A DNA stretch of 64,000 bases, from assembly GCF_023276435.1 (NCBI RefSeq), contig NZ_JALLPO010000017.1:1-64000 (forward strand), given 5' to 3'. The stretch comes from Sphaerisporangium perillae. Lineage in GTDB: Bacteria; Actinomycetota; Actinomycetes; Streptosporangiales; Streptosporangiaceae. Under the pieces are notes generated by a model that saw only the letters and a list, made by a program, of their open reading frames with translations, was not told where the DNA came from and ran no database searches. Shown piece by piece: positions 56,011 through 64,000 of this stretch (the stretch's first letter is position 1; the number at the start of each line of letters is the position of its first letter). The translations under genes and the position numbers were made by a program.

Positions 56011-59000
56011 GTGTCCCTGCTTCGTGAGCTCAGGGGTTCGGTCGGAATGCTGGCCTCGCTGCTGCCGGAGACGGTCCGCGGAATGCTGCCCCTCCCTCGG
56101 GGGCTCCACGACTGCCCGGGCGGCATCACCGTCGAACTGCGCCACGTCGGCGGCCCGGGCACGGACCGTGAGGCACGGATTCTCGAAGAGCGCCTGTGCG
56201 AGATCGGCGGGGCCGGCCGGGCGGAGGTCAACGGGGCCCTCGGCTTCGTCTTCGTCGCCTGTGACCGCGAGAACGTCGACGTCGGCAAGCTCGTGTCGCT
56301 GGTCGAGGAGTACGACGTCATCGAGCAGGGCGAAGGCGGGGGTCGCACCGGCCGCCACGCGGTGGAACACCGCGCACGGGCGGTCGTCGAGCTGGGGGCC
56401 GGACTCCTCGGCGTCGGCGCGACCCTGGTCGGCCAGGTGACCCACGTCGCCCGGGTACCCTCCGCGCTGCCCGCCCTCCTCCAACTGGTGGAGGCCACCC
56501 CACGGCTCCGGCACGAGCTGGAGCGCCGGGTCGGGAAGCCGGCCACCGACGTGGTGTTCGCCTCCACGCGCTTCGCCGCCCAGACGCTCGCGTTGCGTCC
56601 TTTCGGGCTCTTCATCGACTCGCTGTCGGCGGCCGGCCGCCTGGCCGAGGCCATGGCGAGCCGGAAGGCATGGACGGCGAGAGAGGAGGAGTTCGCCACC
56701 GAGAAGGACGCCTACCGCTACATCAGGTCCGCCATCAGCCCGCGTCCCGTCCCCATGCCGTACGGCCCGATCGAGCGCTACGCGGACGGGCTCAGCGCCG
56801 GCGCCCTGGCCTCCTACGGCGTGACCTCGCTCATCACCCGGGACCAGGAGCGGGCGCTCTCGATGCTGATCGCCCAGACGCCCAAGGCGGCCAGGCTCGG
56901 CCGTGACGCCTTCGTCAGCGCGGTCGGGCGCGCGATGGCGCGGCGCGGCGGCCTCGTCCTGGACCGGGACGCGATGCGCGGCATGGACCGCGTCGACACG
57001 GTGGTCTTCGACGCCGAGACGCTGGCGATGCCCTCCTGGACCGTTCACGAGGTGATCGCGCTCGCGTCCGGCTGCGGCGTGGACGCCGACGAACTGCACG
57101 CCCGCGTCTACACGCTGCTGGAGAGCGCGGACGCGACCGTACGGCGCGAGCAGGGCGACTGGGCGGCCGAACCGGCGGCGCAGGCCCCGGCGCGGGCGCC
57201 GGGCTGGCAGGAGAAGGGAGTCCTGCCGGTCTCCGTCACCTACCGGGGCGAGATGGTCGCCGTGGTCGGCATGGTGCGTGAGCCGCATCCCTACGCCGAG
57301 GCGCTCATCGGCGCCGCCCGCGCCTCCTGCCAGGTCGTCATCGCCGGAACCGACGCCGACGCCGGGCTGGCGTCGCAGCTGGGCGTCGAGCGGCTCGTCG
57401 AGGGAGGCGACCGGCTGGCCGCCTCCGTGCGGAAGCTGCAGGTGCAAGGTCACGGTGTCGCCCTGGTGACGCGGCGGTCGTACGGCGGGCTGGGCGAGGC
57501 CGACCTCGGCATCGGCGTGCTCACCCCGCCGGGACGCCCACCGTGGGACGCGGACGTGATCGGAGGGCCGGAGGTGGCGCACCTGCTGCTGCGGTCGCTG
57601 GCCGTGGCCAGGACCGCGAGCGGCCGCAGCGTGAAGGTCACCGCCGCCGGAGCCGCCCTCGGGAGCACGCTGGCCGTTCTCTCGCCCGCCGCGGGCTCCG
57701 TGCCCCGCGTACAGCTCGTCAGCGACTGCACCTCGCTCGCCTCGTTCGCGGTGGGTGTCTGGTCCAGCCGGGACCTCGGCCGGATCGCGCTGCCCCTGCG
57801 CGTGGACCGCACTCCCTGGCACGCCCTGCCCGCGTCGGACGTCCTGACCCGGGTGTCCTCGACCCCGGCCGGACTCAGCGAGGCCGAGGCCGCCCGCCGC
57901 AGGAGCGCGCCGCGCCGGGAGGAGGCTGCCAAGCCCCCGTCGCTGCTGCGCGCGACCGCCGAGGAGCTCGCCAACCCCCTGACCCCGGTGCTGGCCGGCG
58001 CCGCCGCGCTGTCGGCCGCCGTGGGCTCGGCGCTGGACGCCGTGCTGATCGCCGGGGTGCTGGGCGTGAACGGGCTGATCGGCGGGGCGCAGCGGACCAA
58101 CGCCGACCGGGCGCTGACGCGGCTGGCCGACGCCACCGCCATCCCCGTACGGCTGCGCCGCCCGCATGGGGCCGTGGACGCCACCGCCGACGACCTGGTG
58201 CGGGGGGACGTCATCGAGCTGCGGGCGGGCGACGCGGTGCCCGCCGACTGCCGGGTGATCAAGACGCGCGGCCTGGAGGTGGACGAGGCGCCGCTCACCG
58301 GTGAGTCGCAGCTGGTCACCAAGTCGGTGGCCCCCACCGCGGCGCTGGCCGTGGCCGACCGCAGCTCCATGGTGTACGCGGGCACGACGGTCGCGGCGGG
58401 CTCCTGCCTGGCCGTGGTGGTGTCCACGGGCACGGCCACGGAGGCGGGCCGTACGGCGGAGCTGGGAGACAGGGAGGCGCCGCCCACCGGTGTGGAGCTG
58501 CGGCTCCGGTCCCTGAGCCGCCAGATCATGCCGGTGGCCTTCGGCTCGGGCGTCCTTTTGATGGTGACCAACCTGCTGCGCCGCTCCCCGCTGGCCGCCG
58601 CCGTGGCCCCCGCGGTGAGCCTCGCCGTGGCCGCCGTCCCCGAGGGACTGCCGTTCATCGCCACCGTCGCCGAGCTGGCGGCGGCCCGGCGGCTGTCGAC
58701 CCGCGAGACGCTGGTCCGCAACCCGTCGACGATCGAGGCGCTCGGGCGGGTGGACGTCCTGTGCTTCGACAAGACCGGAACCCTCACCGAGGGGCACATC
58801 AGCCTGCGCCGGATCTCCGACGGCAGCGTGGAGCATCCCGTCGAGGACCTGCCGCAGGACTTCCGGCGGATCCTGGCGGCCGCGCTGCGAGCGGGCCCCC
58901 CGTTCAACGGCGAGCGGGTCGTGGCGCACCTCACCGACCGCGCGGTGGTGGAGGGGGCCAAGAAGGCCGACGTAGAGCCCTCGGAGGGCTTGGACGCCTG

Positions 59001-60378
59001 GCAGCGGATCGACGAGCTGCCGTTCGAGCCGGCGCGGGGCTACCACGCCGTCCTCGGCACCACCGCCCCCGAGGGAGGCTCCCACCTGCTCAGCGTGAAG
59101 GGGGCTCCGGAGGTGGTGCTGACGCGCTGCACCACACTGCTCAGCGACGGCGAGGTGCTGCCCATGGACGAGGAGGCGGTGCACTCGCTCGCCAAGGAGG
59201 TCGACCGGCTCGCCCAGCAGGGTTATCGCGTGCTCGCCGTGGCCGAGCGCGCCGCCTCCAGCCGCCGCGACCTGGACGAGTCACGCATCGGCGAGCTGCG
59301 CTTCCTCGGGTTCCTCGGCCTGGCCGACCCGGTGCGGCCGGCGGCGGCGCGCAGCGTCGACCGGCTGGTGCGCGCGGGCGTCCGGGTCGTCATGCTCACC
59401 GGCGACCATCCGAGCACCGCCGAGGCCATCGCCGCCGAGCTGAACGTCCTCGACGGCCTGCGGATCATGACCGGGCCGGAGCTGGACCGCACCGACGACG
59501 CCGCGCTCGCCGAGGTGCTGCCGGAGGTGTCGGTCTTCGCCCGGGTCACGCCCGCGCACAAGGCGCGGATCGTCGCCGGCCTGCAGACGGCGGGCAAGGT
59601 GGTGGCGGTGACCGGTGACGGCGCCAACGACGCGCCGGCGATCCGGCTGGCCGACGTGGGCGTGGCGCTCGGCTCGCGTGCCACCGCGGCCGCTCGCGCC
59701 GCCGCCGATGTGGTGGTCACCGACGACCGCATCGAGACGATCGTGGAGGCGATCGTCGAGGGGCGGGCCATGTGGAGCTCGGTCCGCGACTCGCTCGGCA
59801 TCCTGCTCGGCGGCAACCTCGGCGAGATCGCCTTCACGGTGGGGTCGAACCTGATCGCCGGCCGTAACACCTTGAACGCCCGGCAGCTCCTGCTGGTCAA
59901 CCTGCTCACCGACATGCTGCCGGCCATGGCCATCGCCATCCGGCCGCCGAGCGCGACGAGCCCGGAGCGGCTGCTGATGGAGGGTCCCGAGGCGTCGCTC
60001 GGCGCCGCGCTGACCCGCGACATCTACTGGCGGGCCGCCACCACCGCGGCGGCGGCCTGCGTCGCGTGGGTGCTCGGGCGCGCCACCGGCACGGCGGCCA
60101 GGGCCGACACCGTCGGTCTGATCGGCCTGGTGTCGGCCCAGCTGGTGCAGACCCTCGCGGTCGGCGGCAGTGACCGCACGGTCATGCTCGCCGCCACGGC
60201 CTCGCTGGCGTGCCTGGTCGTGGCCGTCTCGACCCCCGGGGTCAGCCGGATCTTCGGCTGCCGGCCGGTCGGTCCCGTGGGATGGGCCATCGGGCTGGGG
60301 AGCGGCACCGCCGCCGGGCTGGCGAGCCGGCTGATCAGTCCGCCCCCGAACGGGGACGGTCACCAAATGTTCACCTGA
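56011..60378 (+). CDS. CtpI-like giant P-type ATPase with a degenerate second ATPase half
   Basis: This 1455-residue protein resembles mycobacterial CtpI. The C-terminal 850 residues are a complete P-type ATPase: TGES at 763-766, PEGLP at 877-881 (the metal-binding Pro motif of P2-like pumps), phosphorylated Asp920 in FDKTGTLTEG, and TGDGANDAP with D1203 and D1207. The N-terminal 600 residues contain a second, degenerate phosphorylation-domain copy: VVFDAETL at 334 replaces DKTGT, followed by VVGMVREPHPYAEAL and IAGTDADAGLASQLG. The transported ion is unknown. GTG 56011 follows GGAGG. Confidence 0.9.
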   Translation: MSLLRELRGSVGMLASLLPETVRGMLPLPRGLHDCPGGITVELRHVGGPGTDREARILEERLCEIGGAGRAEVNGALGFVFVACDRENVDVGKLVSLVEEYDVIEQGEGGGRTGRHAVEHRARAVVELGAGLLGVGATLVGQVTHVARVPSALPALLQLVEATPRLRHELERRVGKPATDVVFASTRFAAQTLALRPFGLFIDSLSAAGRLAEAMASRKAWTAREEEFATEKDAYRYIRSAISPRPVPMPYGPIERYADGLSAGALASYGVTSLITRDQERALSMLIAQTPKAARLGRDAFVSAVGRAMARRGGLVLDRDAMRGMDRVDTVVFDAETLAMPSWTVHEVIALASGCGVDADELHARVYTLLESADATVRREQGDWAAEPAAQAPARAPGWQEKGVLPVSVTYRGEMVAVVGMVREPHPYAEALIGAARASCQVVIAGTDADAGLASQLGVERLVEGGDRLAASVRKLQVQGHGVALVTRRSYGGLGEADLGIGVLTPPGRPPWDADVIGGPEVAHLLLRSLAVARTASGRSVKVTAAGAALGSTLAVLSPAAGSVPRVQLVSDCTSLASFAVGVWSSRDLGRIALPLRVDRTPWHALPASDVLTRVSSTPAGLSEAEAARRRSAPRREEAAKPPSLLRATAEELANPLTPVLAGAAALSAAVGSALDAVLIAGVLGVNGLIGGAQRTNADRALTRLADATAIPVRLRRPHGAVDATADDLVRGDVIELRAGDAVPADCRVIKTRGLEVDEAPLTGESQLVTKSVAPTAALAVADRSSMVYAGTTVAAGSCLAVVVSTGTATEAGRTAELGDREAPPTGVELRLRSLSRQIMPVAFGSGVLLMVTNLLRRSPLAAAVAPAVSLAVAAVPEGLPFIATVAELAAARRLSTRETLVRNPSTIEALGRVDVLCFDKTGTLTEGHISLRRISDGSVEHPVEDLPQDFRRILAAALRAGPPFNGERVVAHLTDRAVVEGAKKADVEPSEGLDAWQRIDELPFEPARGYHAVLGTTAPEGGSHLLSVKGAPEVVLTRCTTLLSDGEVLPMDEEAVHSLAKEVDRLAQQGYRVLAVAERAASSRRDLDESRIGELRFLGFLGLADPVRPAAARSVDRLVRAGVRVVMLTGDHPSTAEAIAAELNVLDGLRIMTGPELDRTDDAALAEVLPEVSVFARVTPAHKARIVAGLQTAGKVVAVTGDGANDAPAIRLADVGVALGSRATAAARAAADVVVTDDRIETIVEAIVEGRAMWSSVRDSLGILLGGNLGEIAFTVGSNLIAGRNTLNARQLLLVNLLTDMLPAMAIAIRPPSATSPERLLMEGPEASLGAALTRDIYWRAATTAAAACVAWVLGRATGTAARADTVGLIGLVSAQLVQTLAVGGSDRTVMLAATASLACLVVAVSTPGVSRIFGCRPVGPVGWAIGLGSGTAAGLASRLISPPPNGDGHQMFT

Positions 60379-60406
60379 CAGTAACCTGTAATGGGACAAC
60401 TAGCTC

Positions 60407-60428
60407 CATACATGCCTAATCATGTATG
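60407..60428. promoter_or_regulatory. Perfect 22-bp palindrome before a small ORF
   Basis: CATACATG (60407-60414), CCTAAT, CATGTATG (60421-60428) has perfect 8-base arms. It is AT-rich against a GC-rich background and sits 32 bases before the small-peptide start, so an operator is likelier than a terminator. Confidence 0.55.
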
Positions 60429-60459
60429 AAGCAGTCAAACCCCTACTGTGAGGTTTCCG

Positions 60460-60573
60460 GTGTCCAACTTCTTTGCGTCTGTGCTCGCCAAGGCGGCTGT
60501 GATTCTCGTCGAGGCCCTGGTCCTGCGCCTCGTTCAGATCTGGGTGGAGCGGGCCGTTCCCCAGGCCGCCTGA
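60460..60573 (+). CDS. Small hydrophobic peptide, 37 aa
   Basis: The GTG at 60460 has TGAGGT five bases upstream and opens a 37-residue peptide ending at TGA 60571-60573. The sequence is an amphipathic or membrane helix (ASVLAKAAVILVEALVLRLV) followed by WVERAVPQAA. The family is not recognised. It sits between the P-type ATPase and the RibD-like pair with a palindrome upstream. Good ribosome spacing and a hydrophobic composition support it. Confidence 0.5.
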   Translation: MSNFFASVLAKAAVILVEALVLRLVQIWVERAVPQAA

Positions 60574-60671
60574 ACCATCCGGGTCCGCTCGCGCTCCGGC
60601 GCGGGCGGAGGCCGACCGAACTCGGCGCTCGGACGTCGCGGGGTCCATGATTGAACCCATGGAGGTCCTCG

Positions 60672-61361
60672 GTGCCTGAGCGCCCCTATGTCCTGCTGTC
60701 GGTCGCGACGTCGATCGACGGCTTCATTGACGATCTCTCAGACAGGCCGCTGGCCCTGTCCAACGAGGCCGACTTCGACCGCGTGGACGAAGTGCGCGCC
60801 GGCTGCGACGCCATCCTGGTCGGCGCCGGCACCATCCGCGCGGACGATCCCCGTCTCCTCGTCCGCTCGCCCGCCCGCCGGGCCGGGCGGGTGCGGCGCG
60901 GGCTCACCGAGACGCCGGTCAAGGTCACGCTGACCGGCCACGGCGACCTGGACCCCGCGCTGCGCTTCTTCTCACTGGGCGACGTCGAGAAGATCATCTA
61001 CGCGGCGGGCCCCTCCGCCGAGACGGCGCGCAAAGCCCTCTCGGGAGTGGCCACCGTCGTCGACGCGGGCGATCCGCTCGACCTTCCCGGTGTGCTCGCC
61101 GACCTTTCCGCTCGCGGCGTACGGCGGCTGATGGTCGAGGGCGGCACCGCGGTCCACACGCTCTTCCTGACCTCGGGGCTCGTCGACGAGATCCACCTGG
61201 TCATCGCCCCGTTCTTCGTCGGCGACTCCTCCGCTCCCCGGTTCGTCGGCGACGGCGCGTTCCCCTCTGGCCCGGCCGCGCCGATGCGCCTGGCCGAGGC
61301 GCGCCCGATCGGCGACGTGGTCCTGCTGCGCTACCTGCCCGGGGAGGCCTCCGATGGATGA
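60672..61361 (+). CDS. RibD C-terminal (dihydrofolate reductase-like) protein
   Basis: This 229-residue NADPH-dependent reductase belongs to the RibD C-terminal superfamily. Motifs: YVLLSVATSIDGFIDD, CDAILVGAGTIRADDP (the substrate loop), VKVTLTG and RRLMVEGGTAVHTLFL. In the riboflavin pathway RibD couples deaminase and reductase; here the deaminase is the next gene, overlapping by eight bases. GTG 60672 has GGAGG six bases upstream. Whether it serves riboflavin or another pyrimidine-like pathway is unclear. Confidence 0.88.
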   Translation: MPERPYVLLSVATSIDGFIDDLSDRPLALSNEADFDRVDEVRAGCDAILVGAGTIRADDPRLLVRSPARRAGRVRRGLTETPVKVTLTGHGDLDPALRFFSLGDVEKIIYAAGPSAETARKALSGVATVVDAGDPLDLPGVLADLSARGVRRLMVEGGTAVHTLFLTSGLVDEIHLVIAPFFVGDSSAPRFVGDGAFPSGPAAPMRLAEARPIGDVVLLRYLPGEASDG

Positions 61362-61794
61362 CCTGCGATGGCTGGGCGAGACCATCGAGCTCTCGCGCCG
61401 CTGCCCGGTCTCCGCCACCGCGTTCGCCGTCGGAGCCGTCGTCGTCGCCGGTGACGGCACCGTCCTGGCCACCGGCTACTCCCGCGAGGGCGACCCGCAC
61501 GACCACGCGGAGGAGGCCGCCCTGGCCAAGATCGCCCGCGACGACCCCCGGCTGGCCTCGGCGACCGTCTACAGCTCGCTCGAACCGTGCACCACCCGCG
61601 CGTCCCGCCCCCGCGGCTGCACCGAGCTGATCATCGCCGCCGGCGTTCCCCGCGTCGTGTTCGCCTGGCGCGAGCCGGACCTGTTCGTCGACTGCACCGG
61701 CGCCGAGACCCTGCGCGAGGCGGGCGTCGAGGTGGTCGAGATCCCCGCCCTCGGCGCCGCCGTCCGAGAGGTCAACGCCCACCTGTTCGCCTGA
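61354..61794 (+). CDS. Zinc-dependent deaminase (RibD N-terminal/dCMP deaminase-like)
   Basis: This 146-residue cytidine-deaminase-fold protein has the zinc and catalytic motifs HAEEAAL (His51, Glu53) and SLEPCTTRASRPRGC (Cys79, Cys89). It resembles the deaminase half of RibD. It overlaps the reductase gene by eight bases, so the two products likely work together, with domain order reversed compared with fused RibD. The ATG is within the upstream gene. Confidence 0.88.
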   Translation: MDDLRWLGETIELSRRCPVSATAFAVGAVVVAGDGTVLATGYSREGDPHDHAEEAALAKIARDDPRLASATVYSSLEPCTTRASRPRGCTELIIAAGVPRVVFAWREPDLFVDCTGAETLREAGVEVVEIPALGAAVREVNAHLFA

Positions 61795-61927
61795 GAGCGC
61801 TACCAGGGGACCACCGGGTACCAGCCGTAGCCGAACATCGCGCACGGCCGACGCTGCCGTACGCGCCCGTTAAGCTGCATGGCGAGCCATTCGCGGCGCA
61901 ACAGGTCATCAGAGGGAGAGGCACAGG

Positions 61928-62020
61928 ATGTACAAGGAGTTCGCAGTCGAGGCCGTGATGTGGCTGATCCCCGTCGTCGTGCTGCTCGGCATCGCCTTGC
62001 TGGTCACCGGGACCGCCTGA
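61928..62020 (+). CDS. Small single-pass membrane peptide, 30 aa
   Basis: ATG 61928 opens a 30-residue peptide: MYKEFAVEAVM then one hydrophobic helix (WLIPVVVLLGIALLVTG). A purine-rich GAGGGAGAGG precedes it. It is not in a recognised family. It is convergent with the sensor kinase gene. Confidence 0.45.
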   Translation: MYKEFAVEAVMWLIPVVVLLGIALLVTGTA

Positions 62021-62041
62021 GGCCGCAGGGGCCTCGTGCCG

Positions 62042-63454
62042 CTACGCGGCGGGGAGGAGCACCCGGAACACCGTGCGGCCGGGGCGGGACTCCACGTCCA
62101 CGGTGCCGCCGTGCGCGCCGACCACGGCCTTGACGATGGCGAGCCCGAGGCCGCTGCCGCCCGAGGCGCGTGAGCGGGCCTTGTCGGCGCGGACGAACCG
62201 CTCGAACAGCTCTTCCCTGAGCTCTTCGGGGATCCCCGGTCCGTCGTCGGACACGGTGAGCTCCGCCTTGCCGGGGCCGGGGTCCCGGACCGAGACGGTG
62301 ACCGTGGTCCCCGGCGGGGTGTGCGCGCGGGCGTTGCTCAGCAGGTTGGCGACGACCTGGTGGATCCGGTCCGCATCGCCGATCATCGTGACCGGCTCCT
62401 CCGGGAGCTCCAGCCGCCAGTGATGGGCGGGAGCGGAGACGCGCGCGTCTCCGGTCGCGTCGATCACCACGCGGGTCAGGTCCACCTGGTCGCGGGCGAG
62501 CGGCCTGCCCGCGTCCAGCCGGGCGAGCAGCAGCAGGTCCTCGACGAGCTTGCCCATGCGCGACGACTCGGCCTCGATCCGCTCCAGGGCGTGCCGCACC
62601 TCCTCCGGCACCTCGCCGGGGTTGCGCCGGGCCAGCTCGACATGGGCGCGGACGGTGGCGAGGGGGGTGCGCAGCTCGTGGCTGGCGTCCGCGGCGAAGG
62701 TCCGCATCCGCTGCTCGCTGGCGTGGCGCTGGGCGAGGGCTTCGCCCACATGGCCCAGCATGCGGTTGAACGCGGCACCTACCTGGCCGACCTCGGTGCG
62801 CGGGTCCTCGTCCGGCACGCGGTCGGGCAGCGCCACCTCCCCGCTGGCGAGCGGCAGCGTGCTGACCCGCCGGGCCGTGGCCGCCACCCGTTCCAAGGAT
62901 CGCAGCGACAGCCGCACGCCGATCGCGCCGGCCACCCCGGTGACGAGCATCACCACGGCGAACATCACGATCTCGGCGAGTTGGAGCCGGTGCACCGTGG
63001 TGTTGACGCCTTCCATCGGGAGCCCGTTGATCAGGACGTCGCCGTCCTGTCCGTCGATCGCCATGACGCGGTAGTCGTCCAGCGTCGGCAGCTCCACGCT
63101 GTGTGCGCGCCCGTCCACCGGTATGCCCGCCAGGACGGCCGCGTCGCCGGCGGCCAGGTTGCGGCCTGTGCTGTTCGAAGCCACCACGGCGGCGTCCGTC
63201 ACCCGGCCGTTCAGGACGCGCGCGCCCAGGGTGCCGGGAGACTGCCCCCGGCTGTCGCCGTACTCGCCGTTCTCCACCCTGTGCTCCAGGCTGGCGGCGA
63301 ACTTCCCGACCGTCATGGACAGTTGCTGGTCCAGCCGGCCGACCATGAAGCCTTCCAGCGCGATGGAGGTGGCCACGCCGATCGCGGCGAAGGCGAGCGC
63401 GAGCAGGACCAGGACGCCGGCGACCAGCCGGGCGCGGAGCGTGTACGGTCTCAT
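62042..63454 (-). CDS. Sensor histidine kinase (membrane)
   Basis: This 470-residue kinase has an N-terminal span (LVAGVLVLLALAFAAIGVAT), an extracytoplasmic domain of about 125 residues, a second span at about 160-182 (IVMFAVVMLVTGVAGAIGV), a HAMP-like stretch and the HisKA box ADASHELRTP with His259. The HATPase shows NLLSNARAHTP, DDGPGIPEE and GGSGLGLAIVKAV. ATG 63454 overlaps the response regulator stop (ATGA). It is a typical TcrY/MprB-like sensor by layout; the signal is unknown. Confidence 0.92.
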   Translation of the reverse strand: MRPYTLRARLVAGVLVLLALAFAAIGVATSIALEGFMVGRLDQQLSMTVGKFAASLEHRVENGEYGDSRGQSPGTLGARVLNGRVTDAAVVASNSTGRNLAAGDAAVLAGIPVDGRAHSVELPTLDDYRVMAIDGQDGDVLINGLPMEGVNTTVHRLQLAEIVMFAVVMLVTGVAGAIGVRLSLRSLERVAATARRVSTLPLASGEVALPDRVPDEDPRTEVGQVGAAFNRMLGHVGEALAQRHASEQRMRTFAADASHELRTPLATVRAHVELARRNPGEVPEEVRHALERIEAESSRMGKLVEDLLLLARLDAGRPLARDQVDLTRVVIDATGDARVSAPAHHWRLELPEEPVTMIGDADRIHQVVANLLSNARAHTPPGTTVTVSVRDPGPGKAELTVSDDGPGIPEELREELFERFVRADKARSRASGGSGLGLAIVKAVVGAHGGTVDVESRPGRTVFRVLLPAA

Positions 63455-64000
63455 GGCTTGAGGACGTATCCCACGCCGCGCACGGTGTGGATCAGCGGCG
63501 GACGCCCCGCGTCGATCTTCTTGCGCAGGTAGCTGATGTACAGCTCGACGACGTGGGCCTGGCCGCCGAAGTCGTAGGACCAGACCCGGTCGAGGATCTG
63601 CGTCTTGCTCACCACCCTGCGCGGGTTGCGCATGAGGAAGCGCAGCAACTCGAACTCCGTCGGTGTGAGCTCCACCAGCTCGCCGCCCCGCGTCACCTCC
63701 CGCGCGTCCTCGTCCATCACCAGGTCGCCCACGATCAGCCGGTCGCCCTCCGCGGTCCGTGCCACGCCGGCGCGACGCAGCAGGCCGCGCAGCCGGGCCA
63801 GGACCTCCTCCAGGCTGAACGGCTTGGTCACGTAGTCGTCCCCGCCCGCGGTGATCCCGGCGATCCGGTCCTCCACGGCGTCCCTCGCCGTCAGGAAGAG
63901 CACGCATATGTGCGGCGCCTCGGCGCGCAGGCGGCGCAGCACCTCGATGCCGTTGATGTCGGGCAGCATGACGTCGAGCACCACCGCGTCGGGGCGGAAC
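63451..64000 (-). CDS. OmpR-family response regulator (N-terminus cut by window end)
   Basis: The last 183 residues are present; about 45 N-terminal residues lie beyond the window. The phospho-Asp is in VVLDVMLPDINGIEV, followed by LFLTARDA and YVTKPFSLEE (switch Thr and Lys). The winged-helix output has LTPTEFELLRFLMRNP and TVRGVGYVLKP. It pairs with the sensor kinase encoded just downstream, overlapping by four bases. Confidence 0.93.
   Translation of the reverse strand, partial: FRPDAVVLDVMLPDINGIEVLRRLRAEAPHICVLFLTARDAVEDRIAGITAGGDDYVTKPFSLEEVLARLRGLLRRAGVARTAEGDRLIVGDLVMDEDAREVTRGGELVELTPTEFELLRFLMRNPRRVVSKTQILDRVWSYDFGGQAHVVELYISYLRKKIDAGRPPLIHTVRGVGYVLKP

Noticed and set aside
55939-59184. 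1081-codon minus-strand frame
   Set aside because: It is antisense to the P-type ATPase, which has all its catalytic motifs; the antisense translation is low-complexity His/Arg/Gly.
61800-61880. Minus-strand 26-codon frame ending MFGYGWYPVVPW
   Set aside because: The aromatic end is curious, but there is no good ribosome site and it lies between convergent genes; too weak to call.

Overview
The window is high-GC DNA with actinobacterial content: mycothiol S-conjugate amidase (mca), GTP-type PEP carboxykinase, PknB-type kinases, DUF1707/DUF4245/DUF4307/DUF6542 proteins, a lipid-droplet-associated protein and many GTG starts. A filamentous actinomycete, perhaps of the Streptosporangiaceae, fits best. 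That placement is inference from gene content; no rRNA or tRNA gene was seen.

The backbone is a conserved chromosomal block. From memory, ychF, DUF6542, ispH, the lipid-droplet-associated protein, xseA, xseB, DUF4245, glpX, fumC, phoH, uppS, mca, DUF4307 and greA all lie between about Rv1080c and Rv1112 of Mycobacterium tuberculosis. Here the block runs in the opposite sense and the greA-DUF4307-mca-small membrane protein module is turned round relative to the rest. Lineage-specific cargo separates the core genes.

Region by region. 1-2.1 kb: a cut-off alpha/beta hydrolase, an orphan PAS histidine kinase and an integrase tail (a scar). 2.1-13 kb: ychF, rmuC, ispH, xseAB, glpX and neighbours. 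13-18 kb: an ABC-2 exporter pair, an MFS transporter and a DUF574-type methyltransferase. 18-24.8 kb: a tightly overlapping myo-inositol catabolic operon (iolG-iolE-iolC-aldolase-like-iolB-iolD) with a recognisable promoter and candidate operator. 25-32 kb: class I and class II fumarases flanking two Ser/Thr kinases. 32-39.8 kb: a 20-bp repeat array, an AlkZ-like winged-helix protein, a large glycosyltransferase, a secreted transglycosylase with a Crp-like site, and a response regulator-sensor kinase-lipoprotein operon. 39.8-45 kb: phoH, uppS, pckA with four DasR-like operator candidates, and a possible autoregulator.

46-49.3 kb is the most unusual part: a 30-bp tandem repeat, a PAP2 phosphatase remnant, an IS605-like scar, and a compact RiPP cassette made of a 49-aa precursor, an MvdD-like ATP-grasp ligase and a PpiC-related maturation protein, with an attenuator-like hairpin right after the precursor. 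49.5-55 kb returns to core genes (NlpC/P60, greA, DUF4307, mca). 55-60.4 kb holds a candidate DevR box, a His/Met-rich membrane protein and a 1455-aa CtpI-like P-type ATPase carrying a degenerate extra ATPase half. The end has a 37-aa peptide behind a perfect palindrome, a split RibD-like pair, a 30-aa membrane peptide and a two-component system cut by the window edge.
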